From NCBI RefSeq assembly GCF_014873755.1, contig NZ_JADBEG010000001.1:8034501-8098500 (forward strand): a stretch of 64,000 nucleotides of DNA, given 5' to 3'. Under the pieces are notes generated by a model. The model saw nothing but the letters and a program-made list of their open reading frames with translations. It had not been told where the DNA came from and ran no database searches. Position 1 is the first letter of the stretch; each line of letters opens with the position of its first letter. The position numbers and the translations under genes were made by a program. Source of the stretch: Amycolatopsis lexingtonensis (GTDB lineage: Bacteria > Actinomycetota > Actinomycetes > Mycobacteriales > Pseudonocardiaceae). Positions 1-9,064 of the stretch are shown piece after piece.

Positions 1-526
1 CGCGCCCGCTGATCGAGCTGGCGTCACGCGGGTCGGCGATGACGGCCCGGAGTTCGCGTTCGGTGCGGGAGAGCAACAGGCGGGCGGCCGCGTGGCGCCC
101 GGAGAAGCCGCGGAAGAAGTACTGCCGGGTCGCGTTGAGGTCGGCCATCAGCAACCGGTTGAAGCCGGGGTCGGGGTCGGTGGTCGCCTCGAACACGTCG
201 GTGGGGAAGAACTCCTTGTTGAGCGCGCGGTATTCGGCGCTGAGGTCTTCCAGCGCGCGCCTGCTTTCCTCGATCACTGGAGTCACCAGCGCTTTCTGCG
301 AAGCGCTGGCGGTGATCAGCGTGGTGCCGAACCCCACGATCGCGGAGATCAGGGTGCCGGTGCCCAGCGACGTCACCAGGTTCTTCCCGGTGCCGGGGTC
401 CATCAGGCCGGCGAGCCACAGGCTGAGGCCGGCGACGACGACGAGCACGGTGAGGAGCAAGCTCGTCCTGGTCCAGAAGATCTCCTGCAGTGGGGTGCGG
501 CGGCGGGGTCCGCCATCCGCGGCCAC
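1..526 (-). CDS. Partial membrane protein of unknown function (C-terminus beyond the left edge)
   Basis: An open frame runs from a GTG at 526 to the window edge without a stop, about 175 residues. The start is supported by a GGGAGGTGA ribosome-binding site a few bases upstream. Two hydrophobic helices are visible, around residues 21-41 and 48-72, separated by a short loop. They are followed by a polar, probably cytoplasmic helical region containing EESRRALEDLSAEYRAL and a conserved-looking patch around FFRGFSGRHAA. I do not recognise a family. The layout (short N-terminus, helical hairpin, cytosolic tail) would suit a sensor or scaffold protein, but the rest of the protein is missing, so no function is assigned. 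Confidence 0.7.
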   Translation of the reverse strand, partial: MAADGGPRRRTPLQEIFWTRTSLLLTVLVVVAGLSLWLAGLMDPGTGKNLVTSLGTGTLISAIVGFGTTLITASASQKALVTPVIEESRRALEDLSAEYRALNKEFFPTDVFEATTDPDPGFNRLLMADLNATRQYFFRGFSGRHAAARLLLSRTERELRAVIADPRDASSISGR

Positions 527-718
527 TTGCTTCACCTCCCTCGAACCACCCGAACGGACGAATGCAAATAGTGTCTGTTCGAGTGCGCGGAGTCACTTTA
601 CGCGCCTGAGGGGGCCTGCGAAATAAGAAGTTCGGGGGACAGCGCGGGCCGCGGAACGTCACTCTCGGCAATAATTAACCAGATCTCCCAGTTTCCCGAA
701 AACGCCGGGAAACTGGCG

Positions 719-1291
719 TCAGAGCGTGGCCGGGAGGCCGTTTTCGTACCAGCCGGGGCCCGGTCGGACGGTCATCAGGAACTCGACGACGACCGGCGCG
801 GGTGCCGGGTGGATCTCCCGGAGATCGCGCTCGCCGCGTGCGGTGTCGACCGGCCAGGCCAGTTTCTCCTCGTCGAGCGAAAACTCCCCGCGCGCGCCCG
901 TGCGGTTGCCGCGGGCGTCCAGGCGCGCCCATTTGCCGTGCAGGTACACGGCATTCAGCCCGTGCAGCGCGGAGAGCTCCTGGTAGCAGAATCCGGCCGG
1001 AATCCCTTGTGCCCGAAGCAAAGCGGCGAGCAGGTGCGCCTTCGCGTAGCAGATCCCCACGCGCTCGCGGAGCACGTCCGACGCGCGCCAGGTGACACGC
1101 GGATCCCGCGCGTCGATGACGTGTTCGACTTCGTCCCGCACGAACCGGAACGCGGCCTCGGCGGGATCTTCGTTCGTGGCCCGCAAAGCGTCCACTCGCG
1201 CGCGGATCAGCGGGTGCCGGTGGTCGACGACGTCATCGGCGGCGAGGTAGTCGCTGAGCCGATCGGAGGTGGGCGACGGAACGGGACTCAT
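719..1291 (-). CDS. Transglutaminase-like cysteine hydrolase
   Basis: A 190-residue cytosolic protein of the transglutaminase-like superfamily. From the chosen ATG, the predicted catalytic Cys81 lies in GICYAKAHLL, His110 in ALHGLNAVYL and Asp125 in WARLDARGN, in the order and spacing of the family's Cys-His-Asp triad. No signal peptide or membrane segment is visible. Members of this family hydrolyse or transfer amide bonds; the substrate cannot be read from sequence. An in-frame upstream ATG at 1348 would add 19 poorly conserved-looking residues, so I prefer MSPVPSPT at 1291. The gene stands alone, followed on the same strand by the unknown membrane protein at the window edge. Confidence 0.8.
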   Translation of the reverse strand: MSPVPSPTSDRLSDYLAADDVVDHRHPLIRARVDALRATNEDPAEAAFRFVRDEVEHVIDARDPRVTWRASDVLRERVGICYAKAHLLAALLRAQGIPAGFCYQELSALHGLNAVYLHGKWARLDARGNRTGARGEFSLDEEKLAWPVDTARGERDLREIHPAPAPVVVEFLMTVRPGPGWYENGLPATL

Positions 1292-1364
1292 CCGGCCATC
1301 GTGACAGGTACGGCCATTCGGGCGAGACCTGTTTTTCGCCGCGGACACACTCCGCGTCCGGCGA

Positions 1365-1970
1365 TTACGGAACGTAGAAATCGGGCGGGAACCCGGTCCA
1401 GCACAGTTCGGCGGGCAGGTGACTCTGGTCGTTGTAGGTCAGCAGCGCGGCGGGCCGCGCCGGCGAGTACCGGATGACGGTGAGGGCGGCGTTGGCGTGG
1501 TTGAGCGCGAGCCACCGCCACGGCGGCGCGTCCTGCGACGCGCGGACGAGCCACCCGACGAGGAAGTTGTGCGTGACGAGAACTTCGTACCGCGGCTCGG
1601 TTCCCGGCACCGGCCCGCTGAACCGACGTTCGGCCTCGGCGGCGAGTTCTTCGTCGGCGGGCGGGAGGCTGCGGGCGAAGGCCAGGAGGACACCGGCGGC
1701 GGTTTCGGGGAGTTCCTCGCGCTTGGGCACGTAGGGAACGAAGTCACCGGCGGCTTTGTGCTCGTGGACGGGGACACCGGGAAGCTGCGTGGCGATGAGC
1801 GAGGCGGTCTGGGTGGTGCGCGGGAGCGGACCGTGGTGGATGGCGGTGACGGGAACGTCCCGGAGGCGGCGTCCGAGGAGGACGGCTTGGCGTTGGCCGG
1901 CTTCGGTGAGTTCGCCGGACGGGGTCGCTTCGCCGTGCCGGGTGAGGAACAGGTACCGCGTGGTCAGCAC
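1365..1970 (-). CDS. Histidine phosphatase superfamily protein
   Basis: A 201-residue protein with the branch-1 histidine phosphatase signature RHGEA near the N-terminus (the phospho-accepting histidine), the substrate-binding arginine region PRTTQTA, and the second catalytic histidine in VTHN. These residues support a phosphohistidine-intermediate phosphatase of the phosphoglycerate-mutase fold. The substrate is unknown. It starts with GTG at 1970 and ends 73 bp before the start of the transglutaminase-like gene on the same strand, so the two could be cotranscribed. The short region up to 2078 is divergent with the next gene. Confidence 0.85.
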   Translation of the reverse strand: MLTTRYLFLTRHGEATPSGELTEAGQRQAVLLGRRLRDVPVTAIHHGPLPRTTQTASLIATQLPGVPVHEHKAAGDFVPYVPKREELPETAAGVLLAFARSLPPADEELAAEAERRFSGPVPGTEPRYEVLVTHNFLVGWLVRASQDAPPWRWLALNHANAALTVIRYSPARPAALLTYNDQSHLPAELCWTGFPPDFYVP

Positions 1971-2077
1971 GGGCCTCAGGCTTTCACGTCCCGATCTTGC
2001 GGCTCAGCGGCGGGTAACGCGCCGCCGTGGCGCGCGACTTCTTAGTGCGCACAACGTGCCGTGAGGTGGTGGTCGGA

Positions 2078-2638
2078 ATGCCCGGACCGGAGCACATCGA
2101 GGCAGCCGAGTTGGTGTTCCACGTCGATTCGCCGTTCACAGTCGACCTCGGCCGGTGGCGGCTGACCCTGCCCGAACAGTACGAAGGCAGGTACCGGGAC
2201 GACCGCTCGGCTCTGCTGATGGAGCCGGGTGGCCTCCGCCTCCTCCAAGACAACCTCAAAGAGGATCTCTCCGGGCTGCTCACCGAAATAGCGGGACCGG
2301 AGTTCACGGTGTCGGGCGTTCGCTTCCGCTCGGCGGGCAGCTTCGAGATCGTGGTCGTCGTCGTGGCGGCTTACGAGGTGCTCAAGAACGCGGTGGAGGT
2401 CGTGGAGACCCTGGGGAAGGTCGTGGCCATCGGGCGCCGGCTGGTGCGCGGTGCGCTCACCAGCTTTGGCCTGCAATACGGCCGCGTGGAGACCAGAATG
2501 CGGCTCACCGCGCCGGCCTCACCGCAGACCGGCCTGGTCCGGCAGCGGGCGAGCCTGGAAATGCGGCTCCTCGTCGCCCTGGTCGCTTCGAACTTCCTGG
2601 CCGTGGCGGCCGTGCTCGCCGTCCTCATTCTGCGCTGA
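2078..2638 (+). CDS. Tail-anchored protein of unknown function
   Basis: About 186 residues, no family recognised. The first two thirds are soluble, with a beta-rich N-terminus (FHVDSPFTVDLGRWRLTL). A very hydrophobic strand follows, FEIVVVVVAAYEVLKNAV, and a single C-terminal transmembrane helix (LLVALVASNFLAVAAVLAV) ends at the last residues, as in tail-anchored proteins. I chose the ATG at 2078 because GAGGTGG sits about 7 nt upstream; an in-frame GTG at 2027 would add 17 residues. It converges on the small gene at 2648 with only 9 bp between the stops. Confidence 0.6.
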   Translation: MPGPEHIEAAELVFHVDSPFTVDLGRWRLTLPEQYEGRYRDDRSALLMEPGGLRLLQDNLKEDLSGLLTEIAGPEFTVSGVRFRSAGSFEIVVVVVAAYEVLKNAVEVVETLGKVVAIGRRLVRGALTSFGLQYGRVETRMRLTAPASPQTGLVRQRASLEMRLLVALVASNFLAVAAVLAVLILR

Positions 2639-2647
2639 CCACGCGGC

Positions 2648-3010
2648 TCACATCACGGGGACGAGGGTGCCTTCGGGGCCGTGGGTGGGGACGAACTGGG
2701 CCTTCAGCCTGATCGGGGCCGGGTGCGGGACCAGGACCATCGAGGCGAACGGCGTGATCGTGTGCTCGTAGCCGCTGTTCGTGTGGAGGTGGGCGCTCAC
2801 GTGGACGTTGCGGTCCGCCGGGATCTCGAACGTGACCGAGCCCCAGGAGACGATGTATTGGCGGCCGTCGATGCTGGCGATGGGGGCGTATGCGCGGACT
2901 GTGTGGCCGAGGTGGGGGATTTCGAGGGTGAGGAGGCGGCGGGGGCCGGTGTGGTTGTCCACGTACGGGATCACGCCGGGGACTTTGGCCAGGTCGACGG
3001 GGTCGGTCAT
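2648..3010 (-). CDS. Conserved-looking 120-residue protein of unknown function
   Basis: A small soluble protein predicted to be mostly beta-strand, for example LLTLEIPHLGHTVRAYAP and YIVSWGSVTFEIPADRNVHVSAHL. It has no signal peptide, membrane segment or cysteine. The alternating hydrophobic strands and codon usage typical of the neighbours support a real gene. It lies 36 bp downstream of the MBOAT gene on the same strand and may be the last gene of that transcript. No function is inferred. Confidence 0.6.
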   Translation of the reverse strand: MTDPVDLAKVPGVIPYVDNHTGPRRLLTLEIPHLGHTVRAYAPIASIDGRQYIVSWGSVTFEIPADRNVHVSAHLHTNSGYEHTITPFASMVLVPHPAPIRLKAQFVPTHGPEGTLVPVM

Positions 3011-3046
3011 GGGGGGATTGTCCCATCGCGCGAGCCGGCGCGAGGG

Positions 3047-4480
3047 TCAGAACTGGTAGTACAAGAACGGGCTGAACGTTCCCGTCGCGATCAGGATTGC
3101 CGCGTACAGCAGGCCTGCCGTCATCACTCCGATGCGCAACGCCGTTGCCGGGCGGCTGCGGGACGACTCCAGCAGCGGGCCCGTCACCGGGTGGGCCGGG
3201 AGCAGGAACACCGACAGGGCCGCCAGCAGCAGCACCAGACGCTGGTTCGTGAACGCCTGCTCCACCCCTGCGCCGAGGCCCTCGAAGTCCGGGATCAGCA
3301 TGTGGCCGATCATCGACAGCGCGTGGCCCAGGTCCGCCGAGCGGAAGAACACCCAGCCGAACACCACCAGCAACATCGTCAGGGCACGGCGCAGGTGACG
3401 CTTCCACGGGACCGCCGGGTCCAGGTCGAGGCCGAAGCGGCGCTCGATCACCAACAGGGCTCCGTGGTAGCAGCCCCACACCAGGAACGTCCACTGGGCG
3501 CCGTGCCAGAAGCCCGTCAGGACGAACACGATGCAGAGGTTGCGGTACGTCTGGGCCGCTCCGTTCCGGTTGCCGCCCAGGGGGATGTACACGTAGTCGC
3601 GGAACCAGCGGCTGAGGCTCATGTGCCAGCGGCGCCAGAACTCCGTGATCGTCACCGACGAGTACGGCCGGGCGAAGTTCTCCGGGAGGCGGAAGCCCAG
3701 CATGCGGCCGAGGCCGATCGCCATGTCCGAGTAGCCCGAGAAGTCGAAGAACAGCTGGAGGGTGTAGCCGATCGCGCCGAGCCAGGCCGTGGCGAACGTC
3801 ATCTGGTCCGGCGGGACCTTGAAGCACGCTTCCACCAGGGGGCTCAGCGAGTCCGCGATGATCGTCTTCTTGCACAGGCCGAGCGCGAACCTCGGGAAGC
3901 CCGCCGCGATGTCGTCGAGGCGGTGCGAGCGCGGCTGCGGGAGCTGGTCGGCGATCTCGCGATATCGGACGATCGGGCCCGCCACCAGCTGCGGGAACAT
4001 CGCGATGTACGCGGCGAACGACACCGGGTTGCGCAGCGCCTGCCGCTCACCTCGGTAGATGTCGACCACGTACGAGATGTGGTGGAACGTGTAGAACGAG
4101 ATGCCGATCGGGACGACCAGGCTCGCGACCGGCACGCTGCCGCCGAACCAGTGCGCCACCGCCGCGATCTGCTGGGTCGCGAAGCCCGCGTACTTCCAGA
4201 CCAGCAGCACCGCGACGTCCAGCGACACCACCGCGATCAGGATGCGGCGCCGCCGGACGCCCTGGACGTCCCACGGGCTCGGGGCCAGCAGCGGGCCGGC
4301 CATGAAGTTCACGACCATGCAGCCGAGCAGCAGGAACACGAACCCGCCGGCGCCGATCGTGTAGAACAGCAGGCTGCCGACCGCGATGATGCCGTTGCGC
4401 CAGCTCCGCGGGCACACCAGGACGGCGATGAGTACCGCCGGCATGAAATACCACAGGAAAAGTGGCGATACGAACGACAT
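3047..4480 (-). CDS. MBOAT-family O-acyltransferase (AlgI-like)
   Basis: A 477-residue polytopic membrane protein of the membrane-bound O-acyltransferase family, which transfers acyl groups from the cytosol to extracellular polysaccharide or other acceptors. The AlgI/PatA-like core FWRRWHMSLSRWFRDYVYIPLG is present around residues 275-300. The catalytic histidine is in LTGFWHGAQWTFLVWG. Roughly ten hydrophobic segments span the protein, starting at the N-terminus (LFLWYFMPAVLIAVLV). GAGGGG precedes the ATG at 4480. It lies 53 bp downstream of rlmB on the same strand. No AlgJ/X-type partner is seen nearby, so the acceptor is unknown. Confidence 0.9.
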   Translation of the reverse strand: MSFVSPLFLWYFMPAVLIAVLVCPRSWRNGIIAVGSLLFYTIGAGGFVFLLLGCMVVNFMAGPLLAPSPWDVQGVRRRRILIAVVSLDVAVLLVWKYAGFATQQIAAVAHWFGGSVPVASLVVPIGISFYTFHHISYVVDIYRGERQALRNPVSFAAYIAMFPQLVAGPIVRYREIADQLPQPRSHRLDDIAAGFPRFALGLCKKTIIADSLSPLVEACFKVPPDQMTFATAWLGAIGYTLQLFFDFSGYSDMAIGLGRMLGFRLPENFARPYSSVTITEFWRRWHMSLSRWFRDYVYIPLGGNRNGAAQTYRNLCIVFVLTGFWHGAQWTFLVWGCYHGALLVIERRFGLDLDPAVPWKRHLRRALTMLLVVFGWVFFRSADLGHALSMIGHMLIPDFEGLGAGVEQAFTNQRLVLLLAALSVFLLPAHPVTGPLLESSRSRPATALRIGVMTAGLLYAAILIATGTFSPFLYYQF

Positions 4481-4533
4481 CGGGTCCCCTCGGTTTTATC
4501 CGACGGAGACCTTAACCCGACCGGGTGGTGGTG

Positions 4534-5490
4534 TCAGACCCGACCGGCGACACGGCGGCGCCGCGCCACCTCGGCGAGCAGCACGCCGGCCGCCACCGAG
4601 GCGTTCAGGGACTCCACGCCCGCCGCCATCGGGATCGACACCGTCGCGTCGCACGTCTCCCGGACCAGCCTCGACAGGCCGCGGCCCTCCGAGCCCAGCA
4701 CGATGACCAGCGGGTCCGCCGCCAGCTCGAGCTCGTCGATGTCGACCGAGCCGTCCGCGTCCAGGCCGACGAGCATCAAGCCCTCGTTCGCCCACGCCTT
4801 GAGCTGCCGGGTGAGGTTCGTCGCCACCGCGATCGGGAGCTTCGCCGCCGTGCCGGCGCTCGTGCGCCACGCCACCGCCGTCATGCCCGCGCTGCGCCGC
4901 TCCGGGAGCAGCACGCCGTGGGCGCCGAACGCCGCCGCCGAGCGGATCACCGCGCCCAGGTTGCGCGGGTCGGTGACGCCGTCGAGCGCGACGAACAGGG
5001 GCACCTCGCCCGAGTTGCGGGCCGCCGCCATCAGCTCGTCCGGGTGGGCGTACTCGAACGGCGGGACCTGCAGGCCCAGGCCCTGGTGCACGGCCCGGTT
5101 CGTCTTGCGGTCCAGCTCCTCGCGCGGGATCTCCAGGATCGAGATGCCCTTGTCGCCGGCCAGCCGGACGGCGTCGTTCACGCGGTCGTCGATCTCGATG
5201 TTCAGCGCGACGTACAGCGCGGTCGCGGGGACGCCCGCGCGCAGCGCCTCGACCACCGGGTTGCGCCCGGCGATCAGCTCCGGCTTGTCGGCCTTCTTCT
5301 GCCGGGCCTGGTCGCGCTTGGTCGCGGCGTTGGCCTGGCGGTAGGCCTTGTGCCCGGGGCGGTCCTCCGCCTTCGGGGTCGGCCCCTTGCCTTCGAGGGC
5401 CTTGCGGCGCTGACCGCCCGAGCCGACGACGGCGCCCTTCTTGGTGCCCGTCTTGCGGATCGCGCCCTGGCGCCGCGAATTGCCTGCCAT
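4534..5490 (-). CDS. rlmB: 23S rRNA (guanosine-2251-2'-O)-methyltransferase, RlmB/TrmH type
   Basis: An SPOUT-fold RNA methyltransferase of 318 residues, normally methylating G2251 of 23S rRNA using S-adenosylmethionine. The N-terminus is a long basic, disordered extension typical of actinobacterial homologues. Then follow a substrate-binding domain ([16 protein letters not shown]) and the SPOUT knot motifs: [33 protein letters not shown] and [18 protein letters not shown] chose the ATG at 5490 with an AAGGAAA site upstream over the in-frame start at 5535, which would overlap cysS. It lies 23 bp after cysS, the classic cysS-rlmB pair. Confidence 0.93.
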   Translation of the reverse strand: MAGNSRRQGAIRKTGTKKGAVVGSGGQRRKALEGKGPTPKAEDRPGHKAYRQANAATKRDQARQKKADKPELIAGRNPVVEALRAGVPATALYVALNIEIDDRVNDAVRLAGDKGISILEIPREELDRKTNRAVHQGLGLQVPPFEYAHPDELMAAARNSGEVPLFVALDGVTDPRNLGAVIRSAAAFGAHGVLLPERRSAGMTAVAWRTSAGTAAKLPIAVATNLTRQLKAWANEGLMLVGLDADGSVDIDELELAADPLVIVLGSEGRGLSRLVRETCDATVSIPMAAGVESLNASVAAGVLLAEVARRRRVAGRV

Positions 5491-5513
5491 GGTGAAAGTT
5501 TCCTTGCGTTGCT

Positions 5514-6902
5514 TCAGTCGGACTTGACTGTCCACTGCGGACCGTTGGGGGTGTCCTCCACCACGATGCCCGCCTGCTGGAGGCGGTCACGGGCGGCGTC
5601 CGCGCGGGCGAAGTCCTTCTCGGCCCTGGCCTGCTGGCGCTCGGCCAGCAACCCTTCGACGAGGAAGCCCAGCGCCTCCTTGGTGGGCGTGTCGGAACCG
5701 CCCGCCTCGGACCAGCGCGCGGACAGCGGGTCGAGGCCGAGCACGTCGGTCATCGCGCGGACGGCCGCGGCGAGTTCGAGTGCCTTCGGTGTGTCGCCCG
5801 CGTCGAGAGCGGCGTTACCGTCGCGGACCGTGTTGTGCACCACGGCGAACGCCTGCGGGGTGGCCAGGTCGTCGTCGAGCGCGTTCGCGAACTCGGCGGG
5901 CAGCGTGCCGATGGTGACCTCGCCGGACCCGGCCGCGCGGCGCAGGAACGTCTCGATCCGCCGGTAGCCCTGCGCGGCCTCGGAGACCGCGCCGTCGGAG
6001 TACTCGACGTTCGACCGGTAGTGCGGCTGCACCAGGTAGTAGCGCAGCTCCGGCGCGCGGTAGCGCTCCAGCATCGCCGGGATGGACACGGTGTTGCCCA
6101 GCGACTTGGCCATCTTCTCGCCGGACATCGTCACCCAGGCGTTGTGCAGCCAGTAGCGGGCGAACGGGTCGCCGGCGGCGTTCGACTGGGCGCGCTCGTT
6201 CTCGTGGTGCGGGAAGATCAGGTCGATCCCGCCGCCGTGGATGTCGAACTCGCGGCCGAGGTAGGCGGTGGCCATCGCCGAGCACTCCAGGTGCCAGCCG
6301 GGCCGGCCGGGGCCCCACGGCGTCGGCCACGACGGTTCGCCCGGCTTGGCGCTCTTCCACAGCGTGAAGTCGCGCGGGTCCTGCTTGCCGCGGGTCGGCG
6401 TCTCGCCCTGCTGGACGTCGTCGAGGCCCTGGCGCGACAGCTCGCCGTAGTGGTCGAACGACTTCACCGAGAAGTAGACGTCGCCTTCGGTCGCGTACGC
6501 GTGCCCCTGGTCGATCAGGCGCTGCATCAGCTCGACCATCTGGGTGATGTGCCCGGTCGCGCGCGGGTTGATCGACGGCGGCAGGCAGCCGAGCTGGTCG
6601 TAGGCCTGCTCGAAGGCGCGCTCGTGCGTCGCCGCCCACTCCCACCAGGGCCGGTCCGCGTCGGCGGCCTTGGCCAGGATCTTGTCGTCGATGTCGGTGA
6701 CGTTGCGGACCAGCAGCACGTCGAGTCCACTGTGGACCAGCCAGCGGCGCAGGACGTCGTAGTTCAGCGCGCCGCGGATGTGCCCGATGTGCGGCACGCC
6801 CTGCACGGTGGCACCACACACGTAGATCGACGCCGTTCCGCTACGGACGGGGTGGAACTCCCGTACGCTCCGGGTCGCTGTGTCGAAAAGGTGAAGGGCC
6901 AC
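5514..6902 (-). CDS. cysS: Cysteinyl-tRNA synthetase
   Basis: Class I aminoacyl-tRNA synthetase that charges tRNA-Cys. The length of 462 residues is close to the usual 460. The zinc-binding region begins with VCGATVQ, the HIGH motif is [10 protein letters not shown], further zinc ligands appear in LECSAM and FPHHENE, and the KMSKS loop is present as EKMAKSLGN. The C-terminal anticodon-binding helical domain ends with the [18 protein letters not shown] region typical of CysS. The start is GTG. It is in the actinobacterial ispD-ispF-cysS-rlmB block, separated here from ispF by two PPOX genes and a HAD gene. Confidence 0.96.
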   Translation of the reverse strand: MALHLFDTATRSVREFHPVRSGTASIYVCGATVQGVPHIGHIRGALNYDVLRRWLVHSGLDVLLVRNVTDIDDKILAKAADADRPWWEWAATHERAFEQAYDQLGCLPPSINPRATGHITQMVELMQRLIDQGHAYATEGDVYFSVKSFDHYGELSRQGLDDVQQGETPTRGKQDPRDFTLWKSAKPGEPSWPTPWGPGRPGWHLECSAMATAYLGREFDIHGGGIDLIFPHHENERAQSNAAGDPFARYWLHNAWVTMSGEKMAKSLGNTVSIPAMLERYRAPELRYYLVQPHYRSNVEYSDGAVSEAAQGYRRIETFLRRAAGSGEVTIGTLPAEFANALDDDLATPQAFAVVHNTVRDGNAALDAGDTPKALELAAAVRAMTDVLGLDPLSARWSEAGGSDTPTKEALGFLVEGLLAERQQARAEKDFARADAARDRLQQAGIVVEDTPNGPQWTVKSD

Positions 6903-6944
6903 CCTGGAAGGGTACGGGGTCGGGGTGAGCCGCGTCGCAGGCCC

Positions 6945-7631
6945 TCAGGCGACGCCGAAGCCGCGCAACGCCGTGAGCAGGGCATCCGGCCGGTCGGCGG
7001 TCGGCAGCGGGTCGACCAGCGCGAACTCGCAGCCCAGCGCGCGGGCGCCGCCGTCGGCCTCCTCGCTGTCGCCGACCATCAGCGTCTCGGTGGCCGGCAC
7101 GCCGAGGCCCTCGACCGCCTTGCGGAAGATCTCCAGCTCCGGCTTGACCGCGCCGACCTCGAAGGACAGCACGAATTCGTCGACGTAGGCGTCCCACCCG
7201 CGGGCGGTGAACGCGGGCCGGATGTCGAAGGCGATGTTGCTGAGCACACCCACCTTGAGCCCCCGTTCGGACACGGCCTTCAGCGCGGCCTCGGTGTCCG
7301 GGTACGGCGTCCACTGGCTGGGATCGATGAGCCGCTCGTACAGCGCGACGGCCTCCTCGGGCCGCGGGACGCCCGACTTGCCGAGCACCTCGAGGTACAC
7401 CTTCCGGTGCAGCACGGGGTCGCGGTCGCGGTGCTGCCAGGCGTGCAGGTGCTCGGCGTCGAGTTCGACGACCTGACCGACCGGGGCGGTCATCCGGCGC
7501 ATCAGCTCGGCCTGCGCCTCGATGTCCAGCGGCGAGCCGGCGTGGTCGGTGAGGTCGGCCAGCCAGGTCTCGTCCTGTTCCAGCCGGAACAGCGTGCCGG
7601 AGTAGTCGAACAGCACCGCCTTGATCGTCAT
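6945..7631 (-). CDS. HAD-superfamily hydrolase (dehalogenase-like)
   Basis: A 228-residue HAD-fold protein. Motif I is LFDYSGTLF, giving the nucleophilic Asp but a serine where HAD phosphatases carry the second, acid/base Asp (DxD). Motif II appears as VGVLSNIAFD, the motif III lysine is in AVKPELEIF, and motif IV is MVGDSEEADGGARALG. A helical cap occupies roughly residues 20-90. The non-Asp second position is more like haloacid dehalogenases or other non-phosphatase HADs than nucleotidases, so I would not call it a phosphatase. It is 42 bp from cysS and 21 bp from the upstream PPOX gene on the same strand. Confidence 0.85.
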   Translation of the reverse strand: MTIKAVLFDYSGTLFRLEQDETWLADLTDHAGSPLDIEAQAELMRRMTAPVGQVVELDAEHLHAWQHRDRDPVLHRKVYLEVLGKSGVPRPEEAVALYERLIDPSQWTPYPDTEAALKAVSERGLKVGVLSNIAFDIRPAFTARGWDAYVDEFVLSFEVGAVKPELEIFRKAVEGLGVPATETLMVGDSEEADGGARALGCEFALVDPLPTADRPDALLTALRGFGVA

Positions 7632-7652
7632 GGTTTCAGCCTAACGAAAGCA

Positions 7653-8048
7653 TCAGGACGAATGCCCTGTGACGTGTTCGGGCACCACGCGCACCAGCAC
7701 GCGCACGACCTCGGGCGGCTCGGGCGGGAAGACCCCGCCGGTGTACTTGCGGGCCAGCTCGTCGTTCAGCTCCGGACCGCCCTCGGCGGTGACCTCGGCG
7801 CGGCCGCGGATCTCGACGTAGTTCTCGGGATCGGCCAGGTCGAAGACGGACAGCGACACCCGCGGGTCGCGGCGGATGTTGCGCTCCTTGCGCCGCCCCC
7901 GGACGGTCACGAAGAGCACGGTGTCGCCGTCGCGGCGCGCCCAGACGACGGAGCTCTGCGGCGAGCCGTCGGCGTTGGTGGTGGCCACGACCGGGTAGTT
8001 GCGGCCGTCGAGCAGGGCCTTGGTGGCCTCGTTGAATGTCACACCCAT
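7653..8048 (-). CDS. PPOX-class F420-dependent enzyme
   Basis: A 131-residue split-barrel flavin/deazaflavin-binding protein of the pyridoxamine-phosphate-oxidase-like class. It shows the family pattern near the N-terminus (YPVVATTNADGSPQSSVVWARRDGD), then RKERNIRRDPRVSLSVFD and VEIRGRAEVT, as in actinobacterial F420-dependent members. These enzymes bind F420 or FMN and reduce small substrates, or act on the cofactors themselves; the substrate is not predictable. It lies 10 bp downstream of a second, paralogous PPOX gene, so the pair looks like a local duplication. Confidence 0.87.
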   Translation of the reverse strand: MGVTFNEATKALLDGRNYPVVATTNADGSPQSSVVWARRDGDTVLFVTVRGRRKERNIRRDPRVSLSVFDLADPENYVEIRGRAEVTAEGGPELNDELARKYTGGVFPPEPPEVVRVLVRVVPEHVTGHSS

Positions 8049-8058
8049 GGTCTGGACC

Positions 8059-8454
8059 CTATTTGACGTTCCCGGCGACCTTCTCGACTTTCAGCCGCAC
8101 GACGACGCGCTCGGTTTCCGGGCCTTCGGGCGGCGGGTCCTGACCGAGGTACTTGTGGCTCAGCACCTTGGGGAGCGCCTTGCCGGGGTCGGGGGTGATC
8201 TCGGCGGTGCCGCGCAGCTGCGTGTGCCGGTAGGGGTTTTCGGCGTCGGTGAGCGAAACGCTGAGGCGGGGGTCGCGCCGCAGGTTGCGGACCTTGCGCC
8301 GGTCCTCGGTCGCGCTGAAGACGAGGTCGCCGTCGTCGAGGCCGACCCAGACGACCGAGGTCTGCGGACCGCCGTCGGCGTCGAGGGTGGCGACGGTGGC
8401 GAAGTTCTTCCCGTCGATCAGCGCGCGGACGGCGTCCAGGAGGGTGAGGGACAT
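8059..8454 (-). CDS. PPOX-class F420-dependent enzyme, paralogue of its neighbour
   Basis: A 131-residue homologue of the adjacent PPOX protein, with matching blocks NFATVATLDADGGPQTSVVW, RKVRNLRRDPRLSVSL and TQLRGTAEIT. The ATG at 8454 (MSLTLLDAVRAL) is the natural start. The frame stays open upstream to 8589, but that extension is only a translation of the intergenic hairpin repeat and is rejected. It probably forms a two-gene unit with the next gene, with its own promoter after the ispF terminator. Confidence 0.87.
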   Translation of the reverse strand: MSLTLLDAVRALIDGKNFATVATLDADGGPQTSVVWVGLDDGDLVFSATEDRRKVRNLRRDPRLSVSLTDAENPYRHTQLRGTAEITPDPGKALPKVLSHKYLGQDPPPEGPETERVVVRLKVEKVAGNVK

Positions 8455-8511
8455 ATCACGCCGAACCCGCCCCGGCGGGGCGCTATTCCGCGTCCGTTCC
8501 GCCTGTGCCCA

Positions 8512-8598
8512 AGCGCCCCAATGTGGCGTTGGTTGCGTCCAGCGCACCCAATGTGGCGTTCGGTGCGTCTGACGCACCGAACGCCACATTGGGGCGCT
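8512..8598. terminator. AATGTGGCGTT palindromic repeat, probable ispF terminator
   Basis: Three copies of the core ATGTGGCGTT (two direct, at 8521 and 8551, exactly 30 bp apart, and one inverted at 8581) form alternative hairpins. The inner one pairs 8547-8569 with 8571-8593, perfect 23-bp arms with a single-base centre. The outer one pairs 8512-8530 with 8580-8598, perfect 19-bp arms, and runs into the ispF stop codon. Lying directly at the ispF 3' end on the minus strand, it is probably a factor-independent terminator without a T-run, or an mRNA-stabilising structure. A second copy of this family is at 40841-40933. Confidence 0.7.
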
Positions 8599-9064
8599 AG
8601 TCCGCGGCCAGCAGCAGGGCTGTCGCGAAGGCCGCGATGCCCTCGCCGCGGCCGGTCAGGCCCAGGCCGTCCGAAGTGGTGCCGGACACGCTAACCGGGC
8701 CACCGACCGCCTCCGACAGGACCTTCTGCGCCTCCTCGCGCCGCTTGCCCACCCGGGGCGCGTTGCCGACGATCTGGACCGTGGCGTTGCCCACGCGCCA
8801 GCCCGCCGCCTCGATCAGGCCCCTGACCTCGGCGAGCATGTCCGCGCCGTGGGCGCCGTCCATGCGGGGGTCACCGGTGCCGAACACCGCGCCGAGGTCG
8901 CCGAGGCCCGCCGCGGAGAGCAGGGCGTCGCACAGTGCGTGGGAGGCGACGTCGCCGTCCGAGTGGCCGGCGCAGCCGTCGGCCTCCGGCCAGCGCAGGC
9001 CCGCCATCCAGCACTCGCGGCCCGGTTCGATCGGGTGCACGTCGACCCCGTTGCCGATCCTCAC
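8597..9064 (-). CDS. ispF: 2-C-methyl-D-erythritol 2,4-cyclodiphosphate synthase
   Basis: Enzyme of the MEP isoprenoid pathway, converting CDP-methylerythritol 2-phosphate to the cyclodiphosphate. The 155-residue length is normal. The zinc ligands are in [10 protein letters not shown] (Asp-x-His), the family motif is [18 protein letters not shown], then [13 protein letters not shown], and the C-terminal [17 protein letters not shown] carries the conserved Thr/Glu substrate region. All expected residues are present, in contrast to the neighbouring ispD. It begins with a GTG that overlaps the ispD stop (GTGA), so the two are translationally coupled. Confidence 0.96.
   Translation of the reverse strand: MRIGNGVDVHPIEPGRECWMAGLRWPEADGCAGHSDGDVASHALCDALLSAAGLGDLGAVFGTGDPRMDGAHGADMLAEVRGLIEAAGWRVGNATVQIVGNAPRVGKRREEAQKVLSEAVGGPVSVSGTTSDGLGLTGRGEGIAAFATALLLAAD

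Noticed and set aside
2681..5344. 887-residue open frame on the plus strand
   Set aside because: It lies antisense to the MBOAT and rlmB genes, whose motifs are unambiguous; the translation is Arg/Ala/Glu/Gln-rich low-complexity text typical of a GC-rich shadow frame.
8455..8589. N-terminal extension of the second PPOX protein
   Set aside because: Encoded by the hairpin repeat; the normal PPOX start is at 8454.
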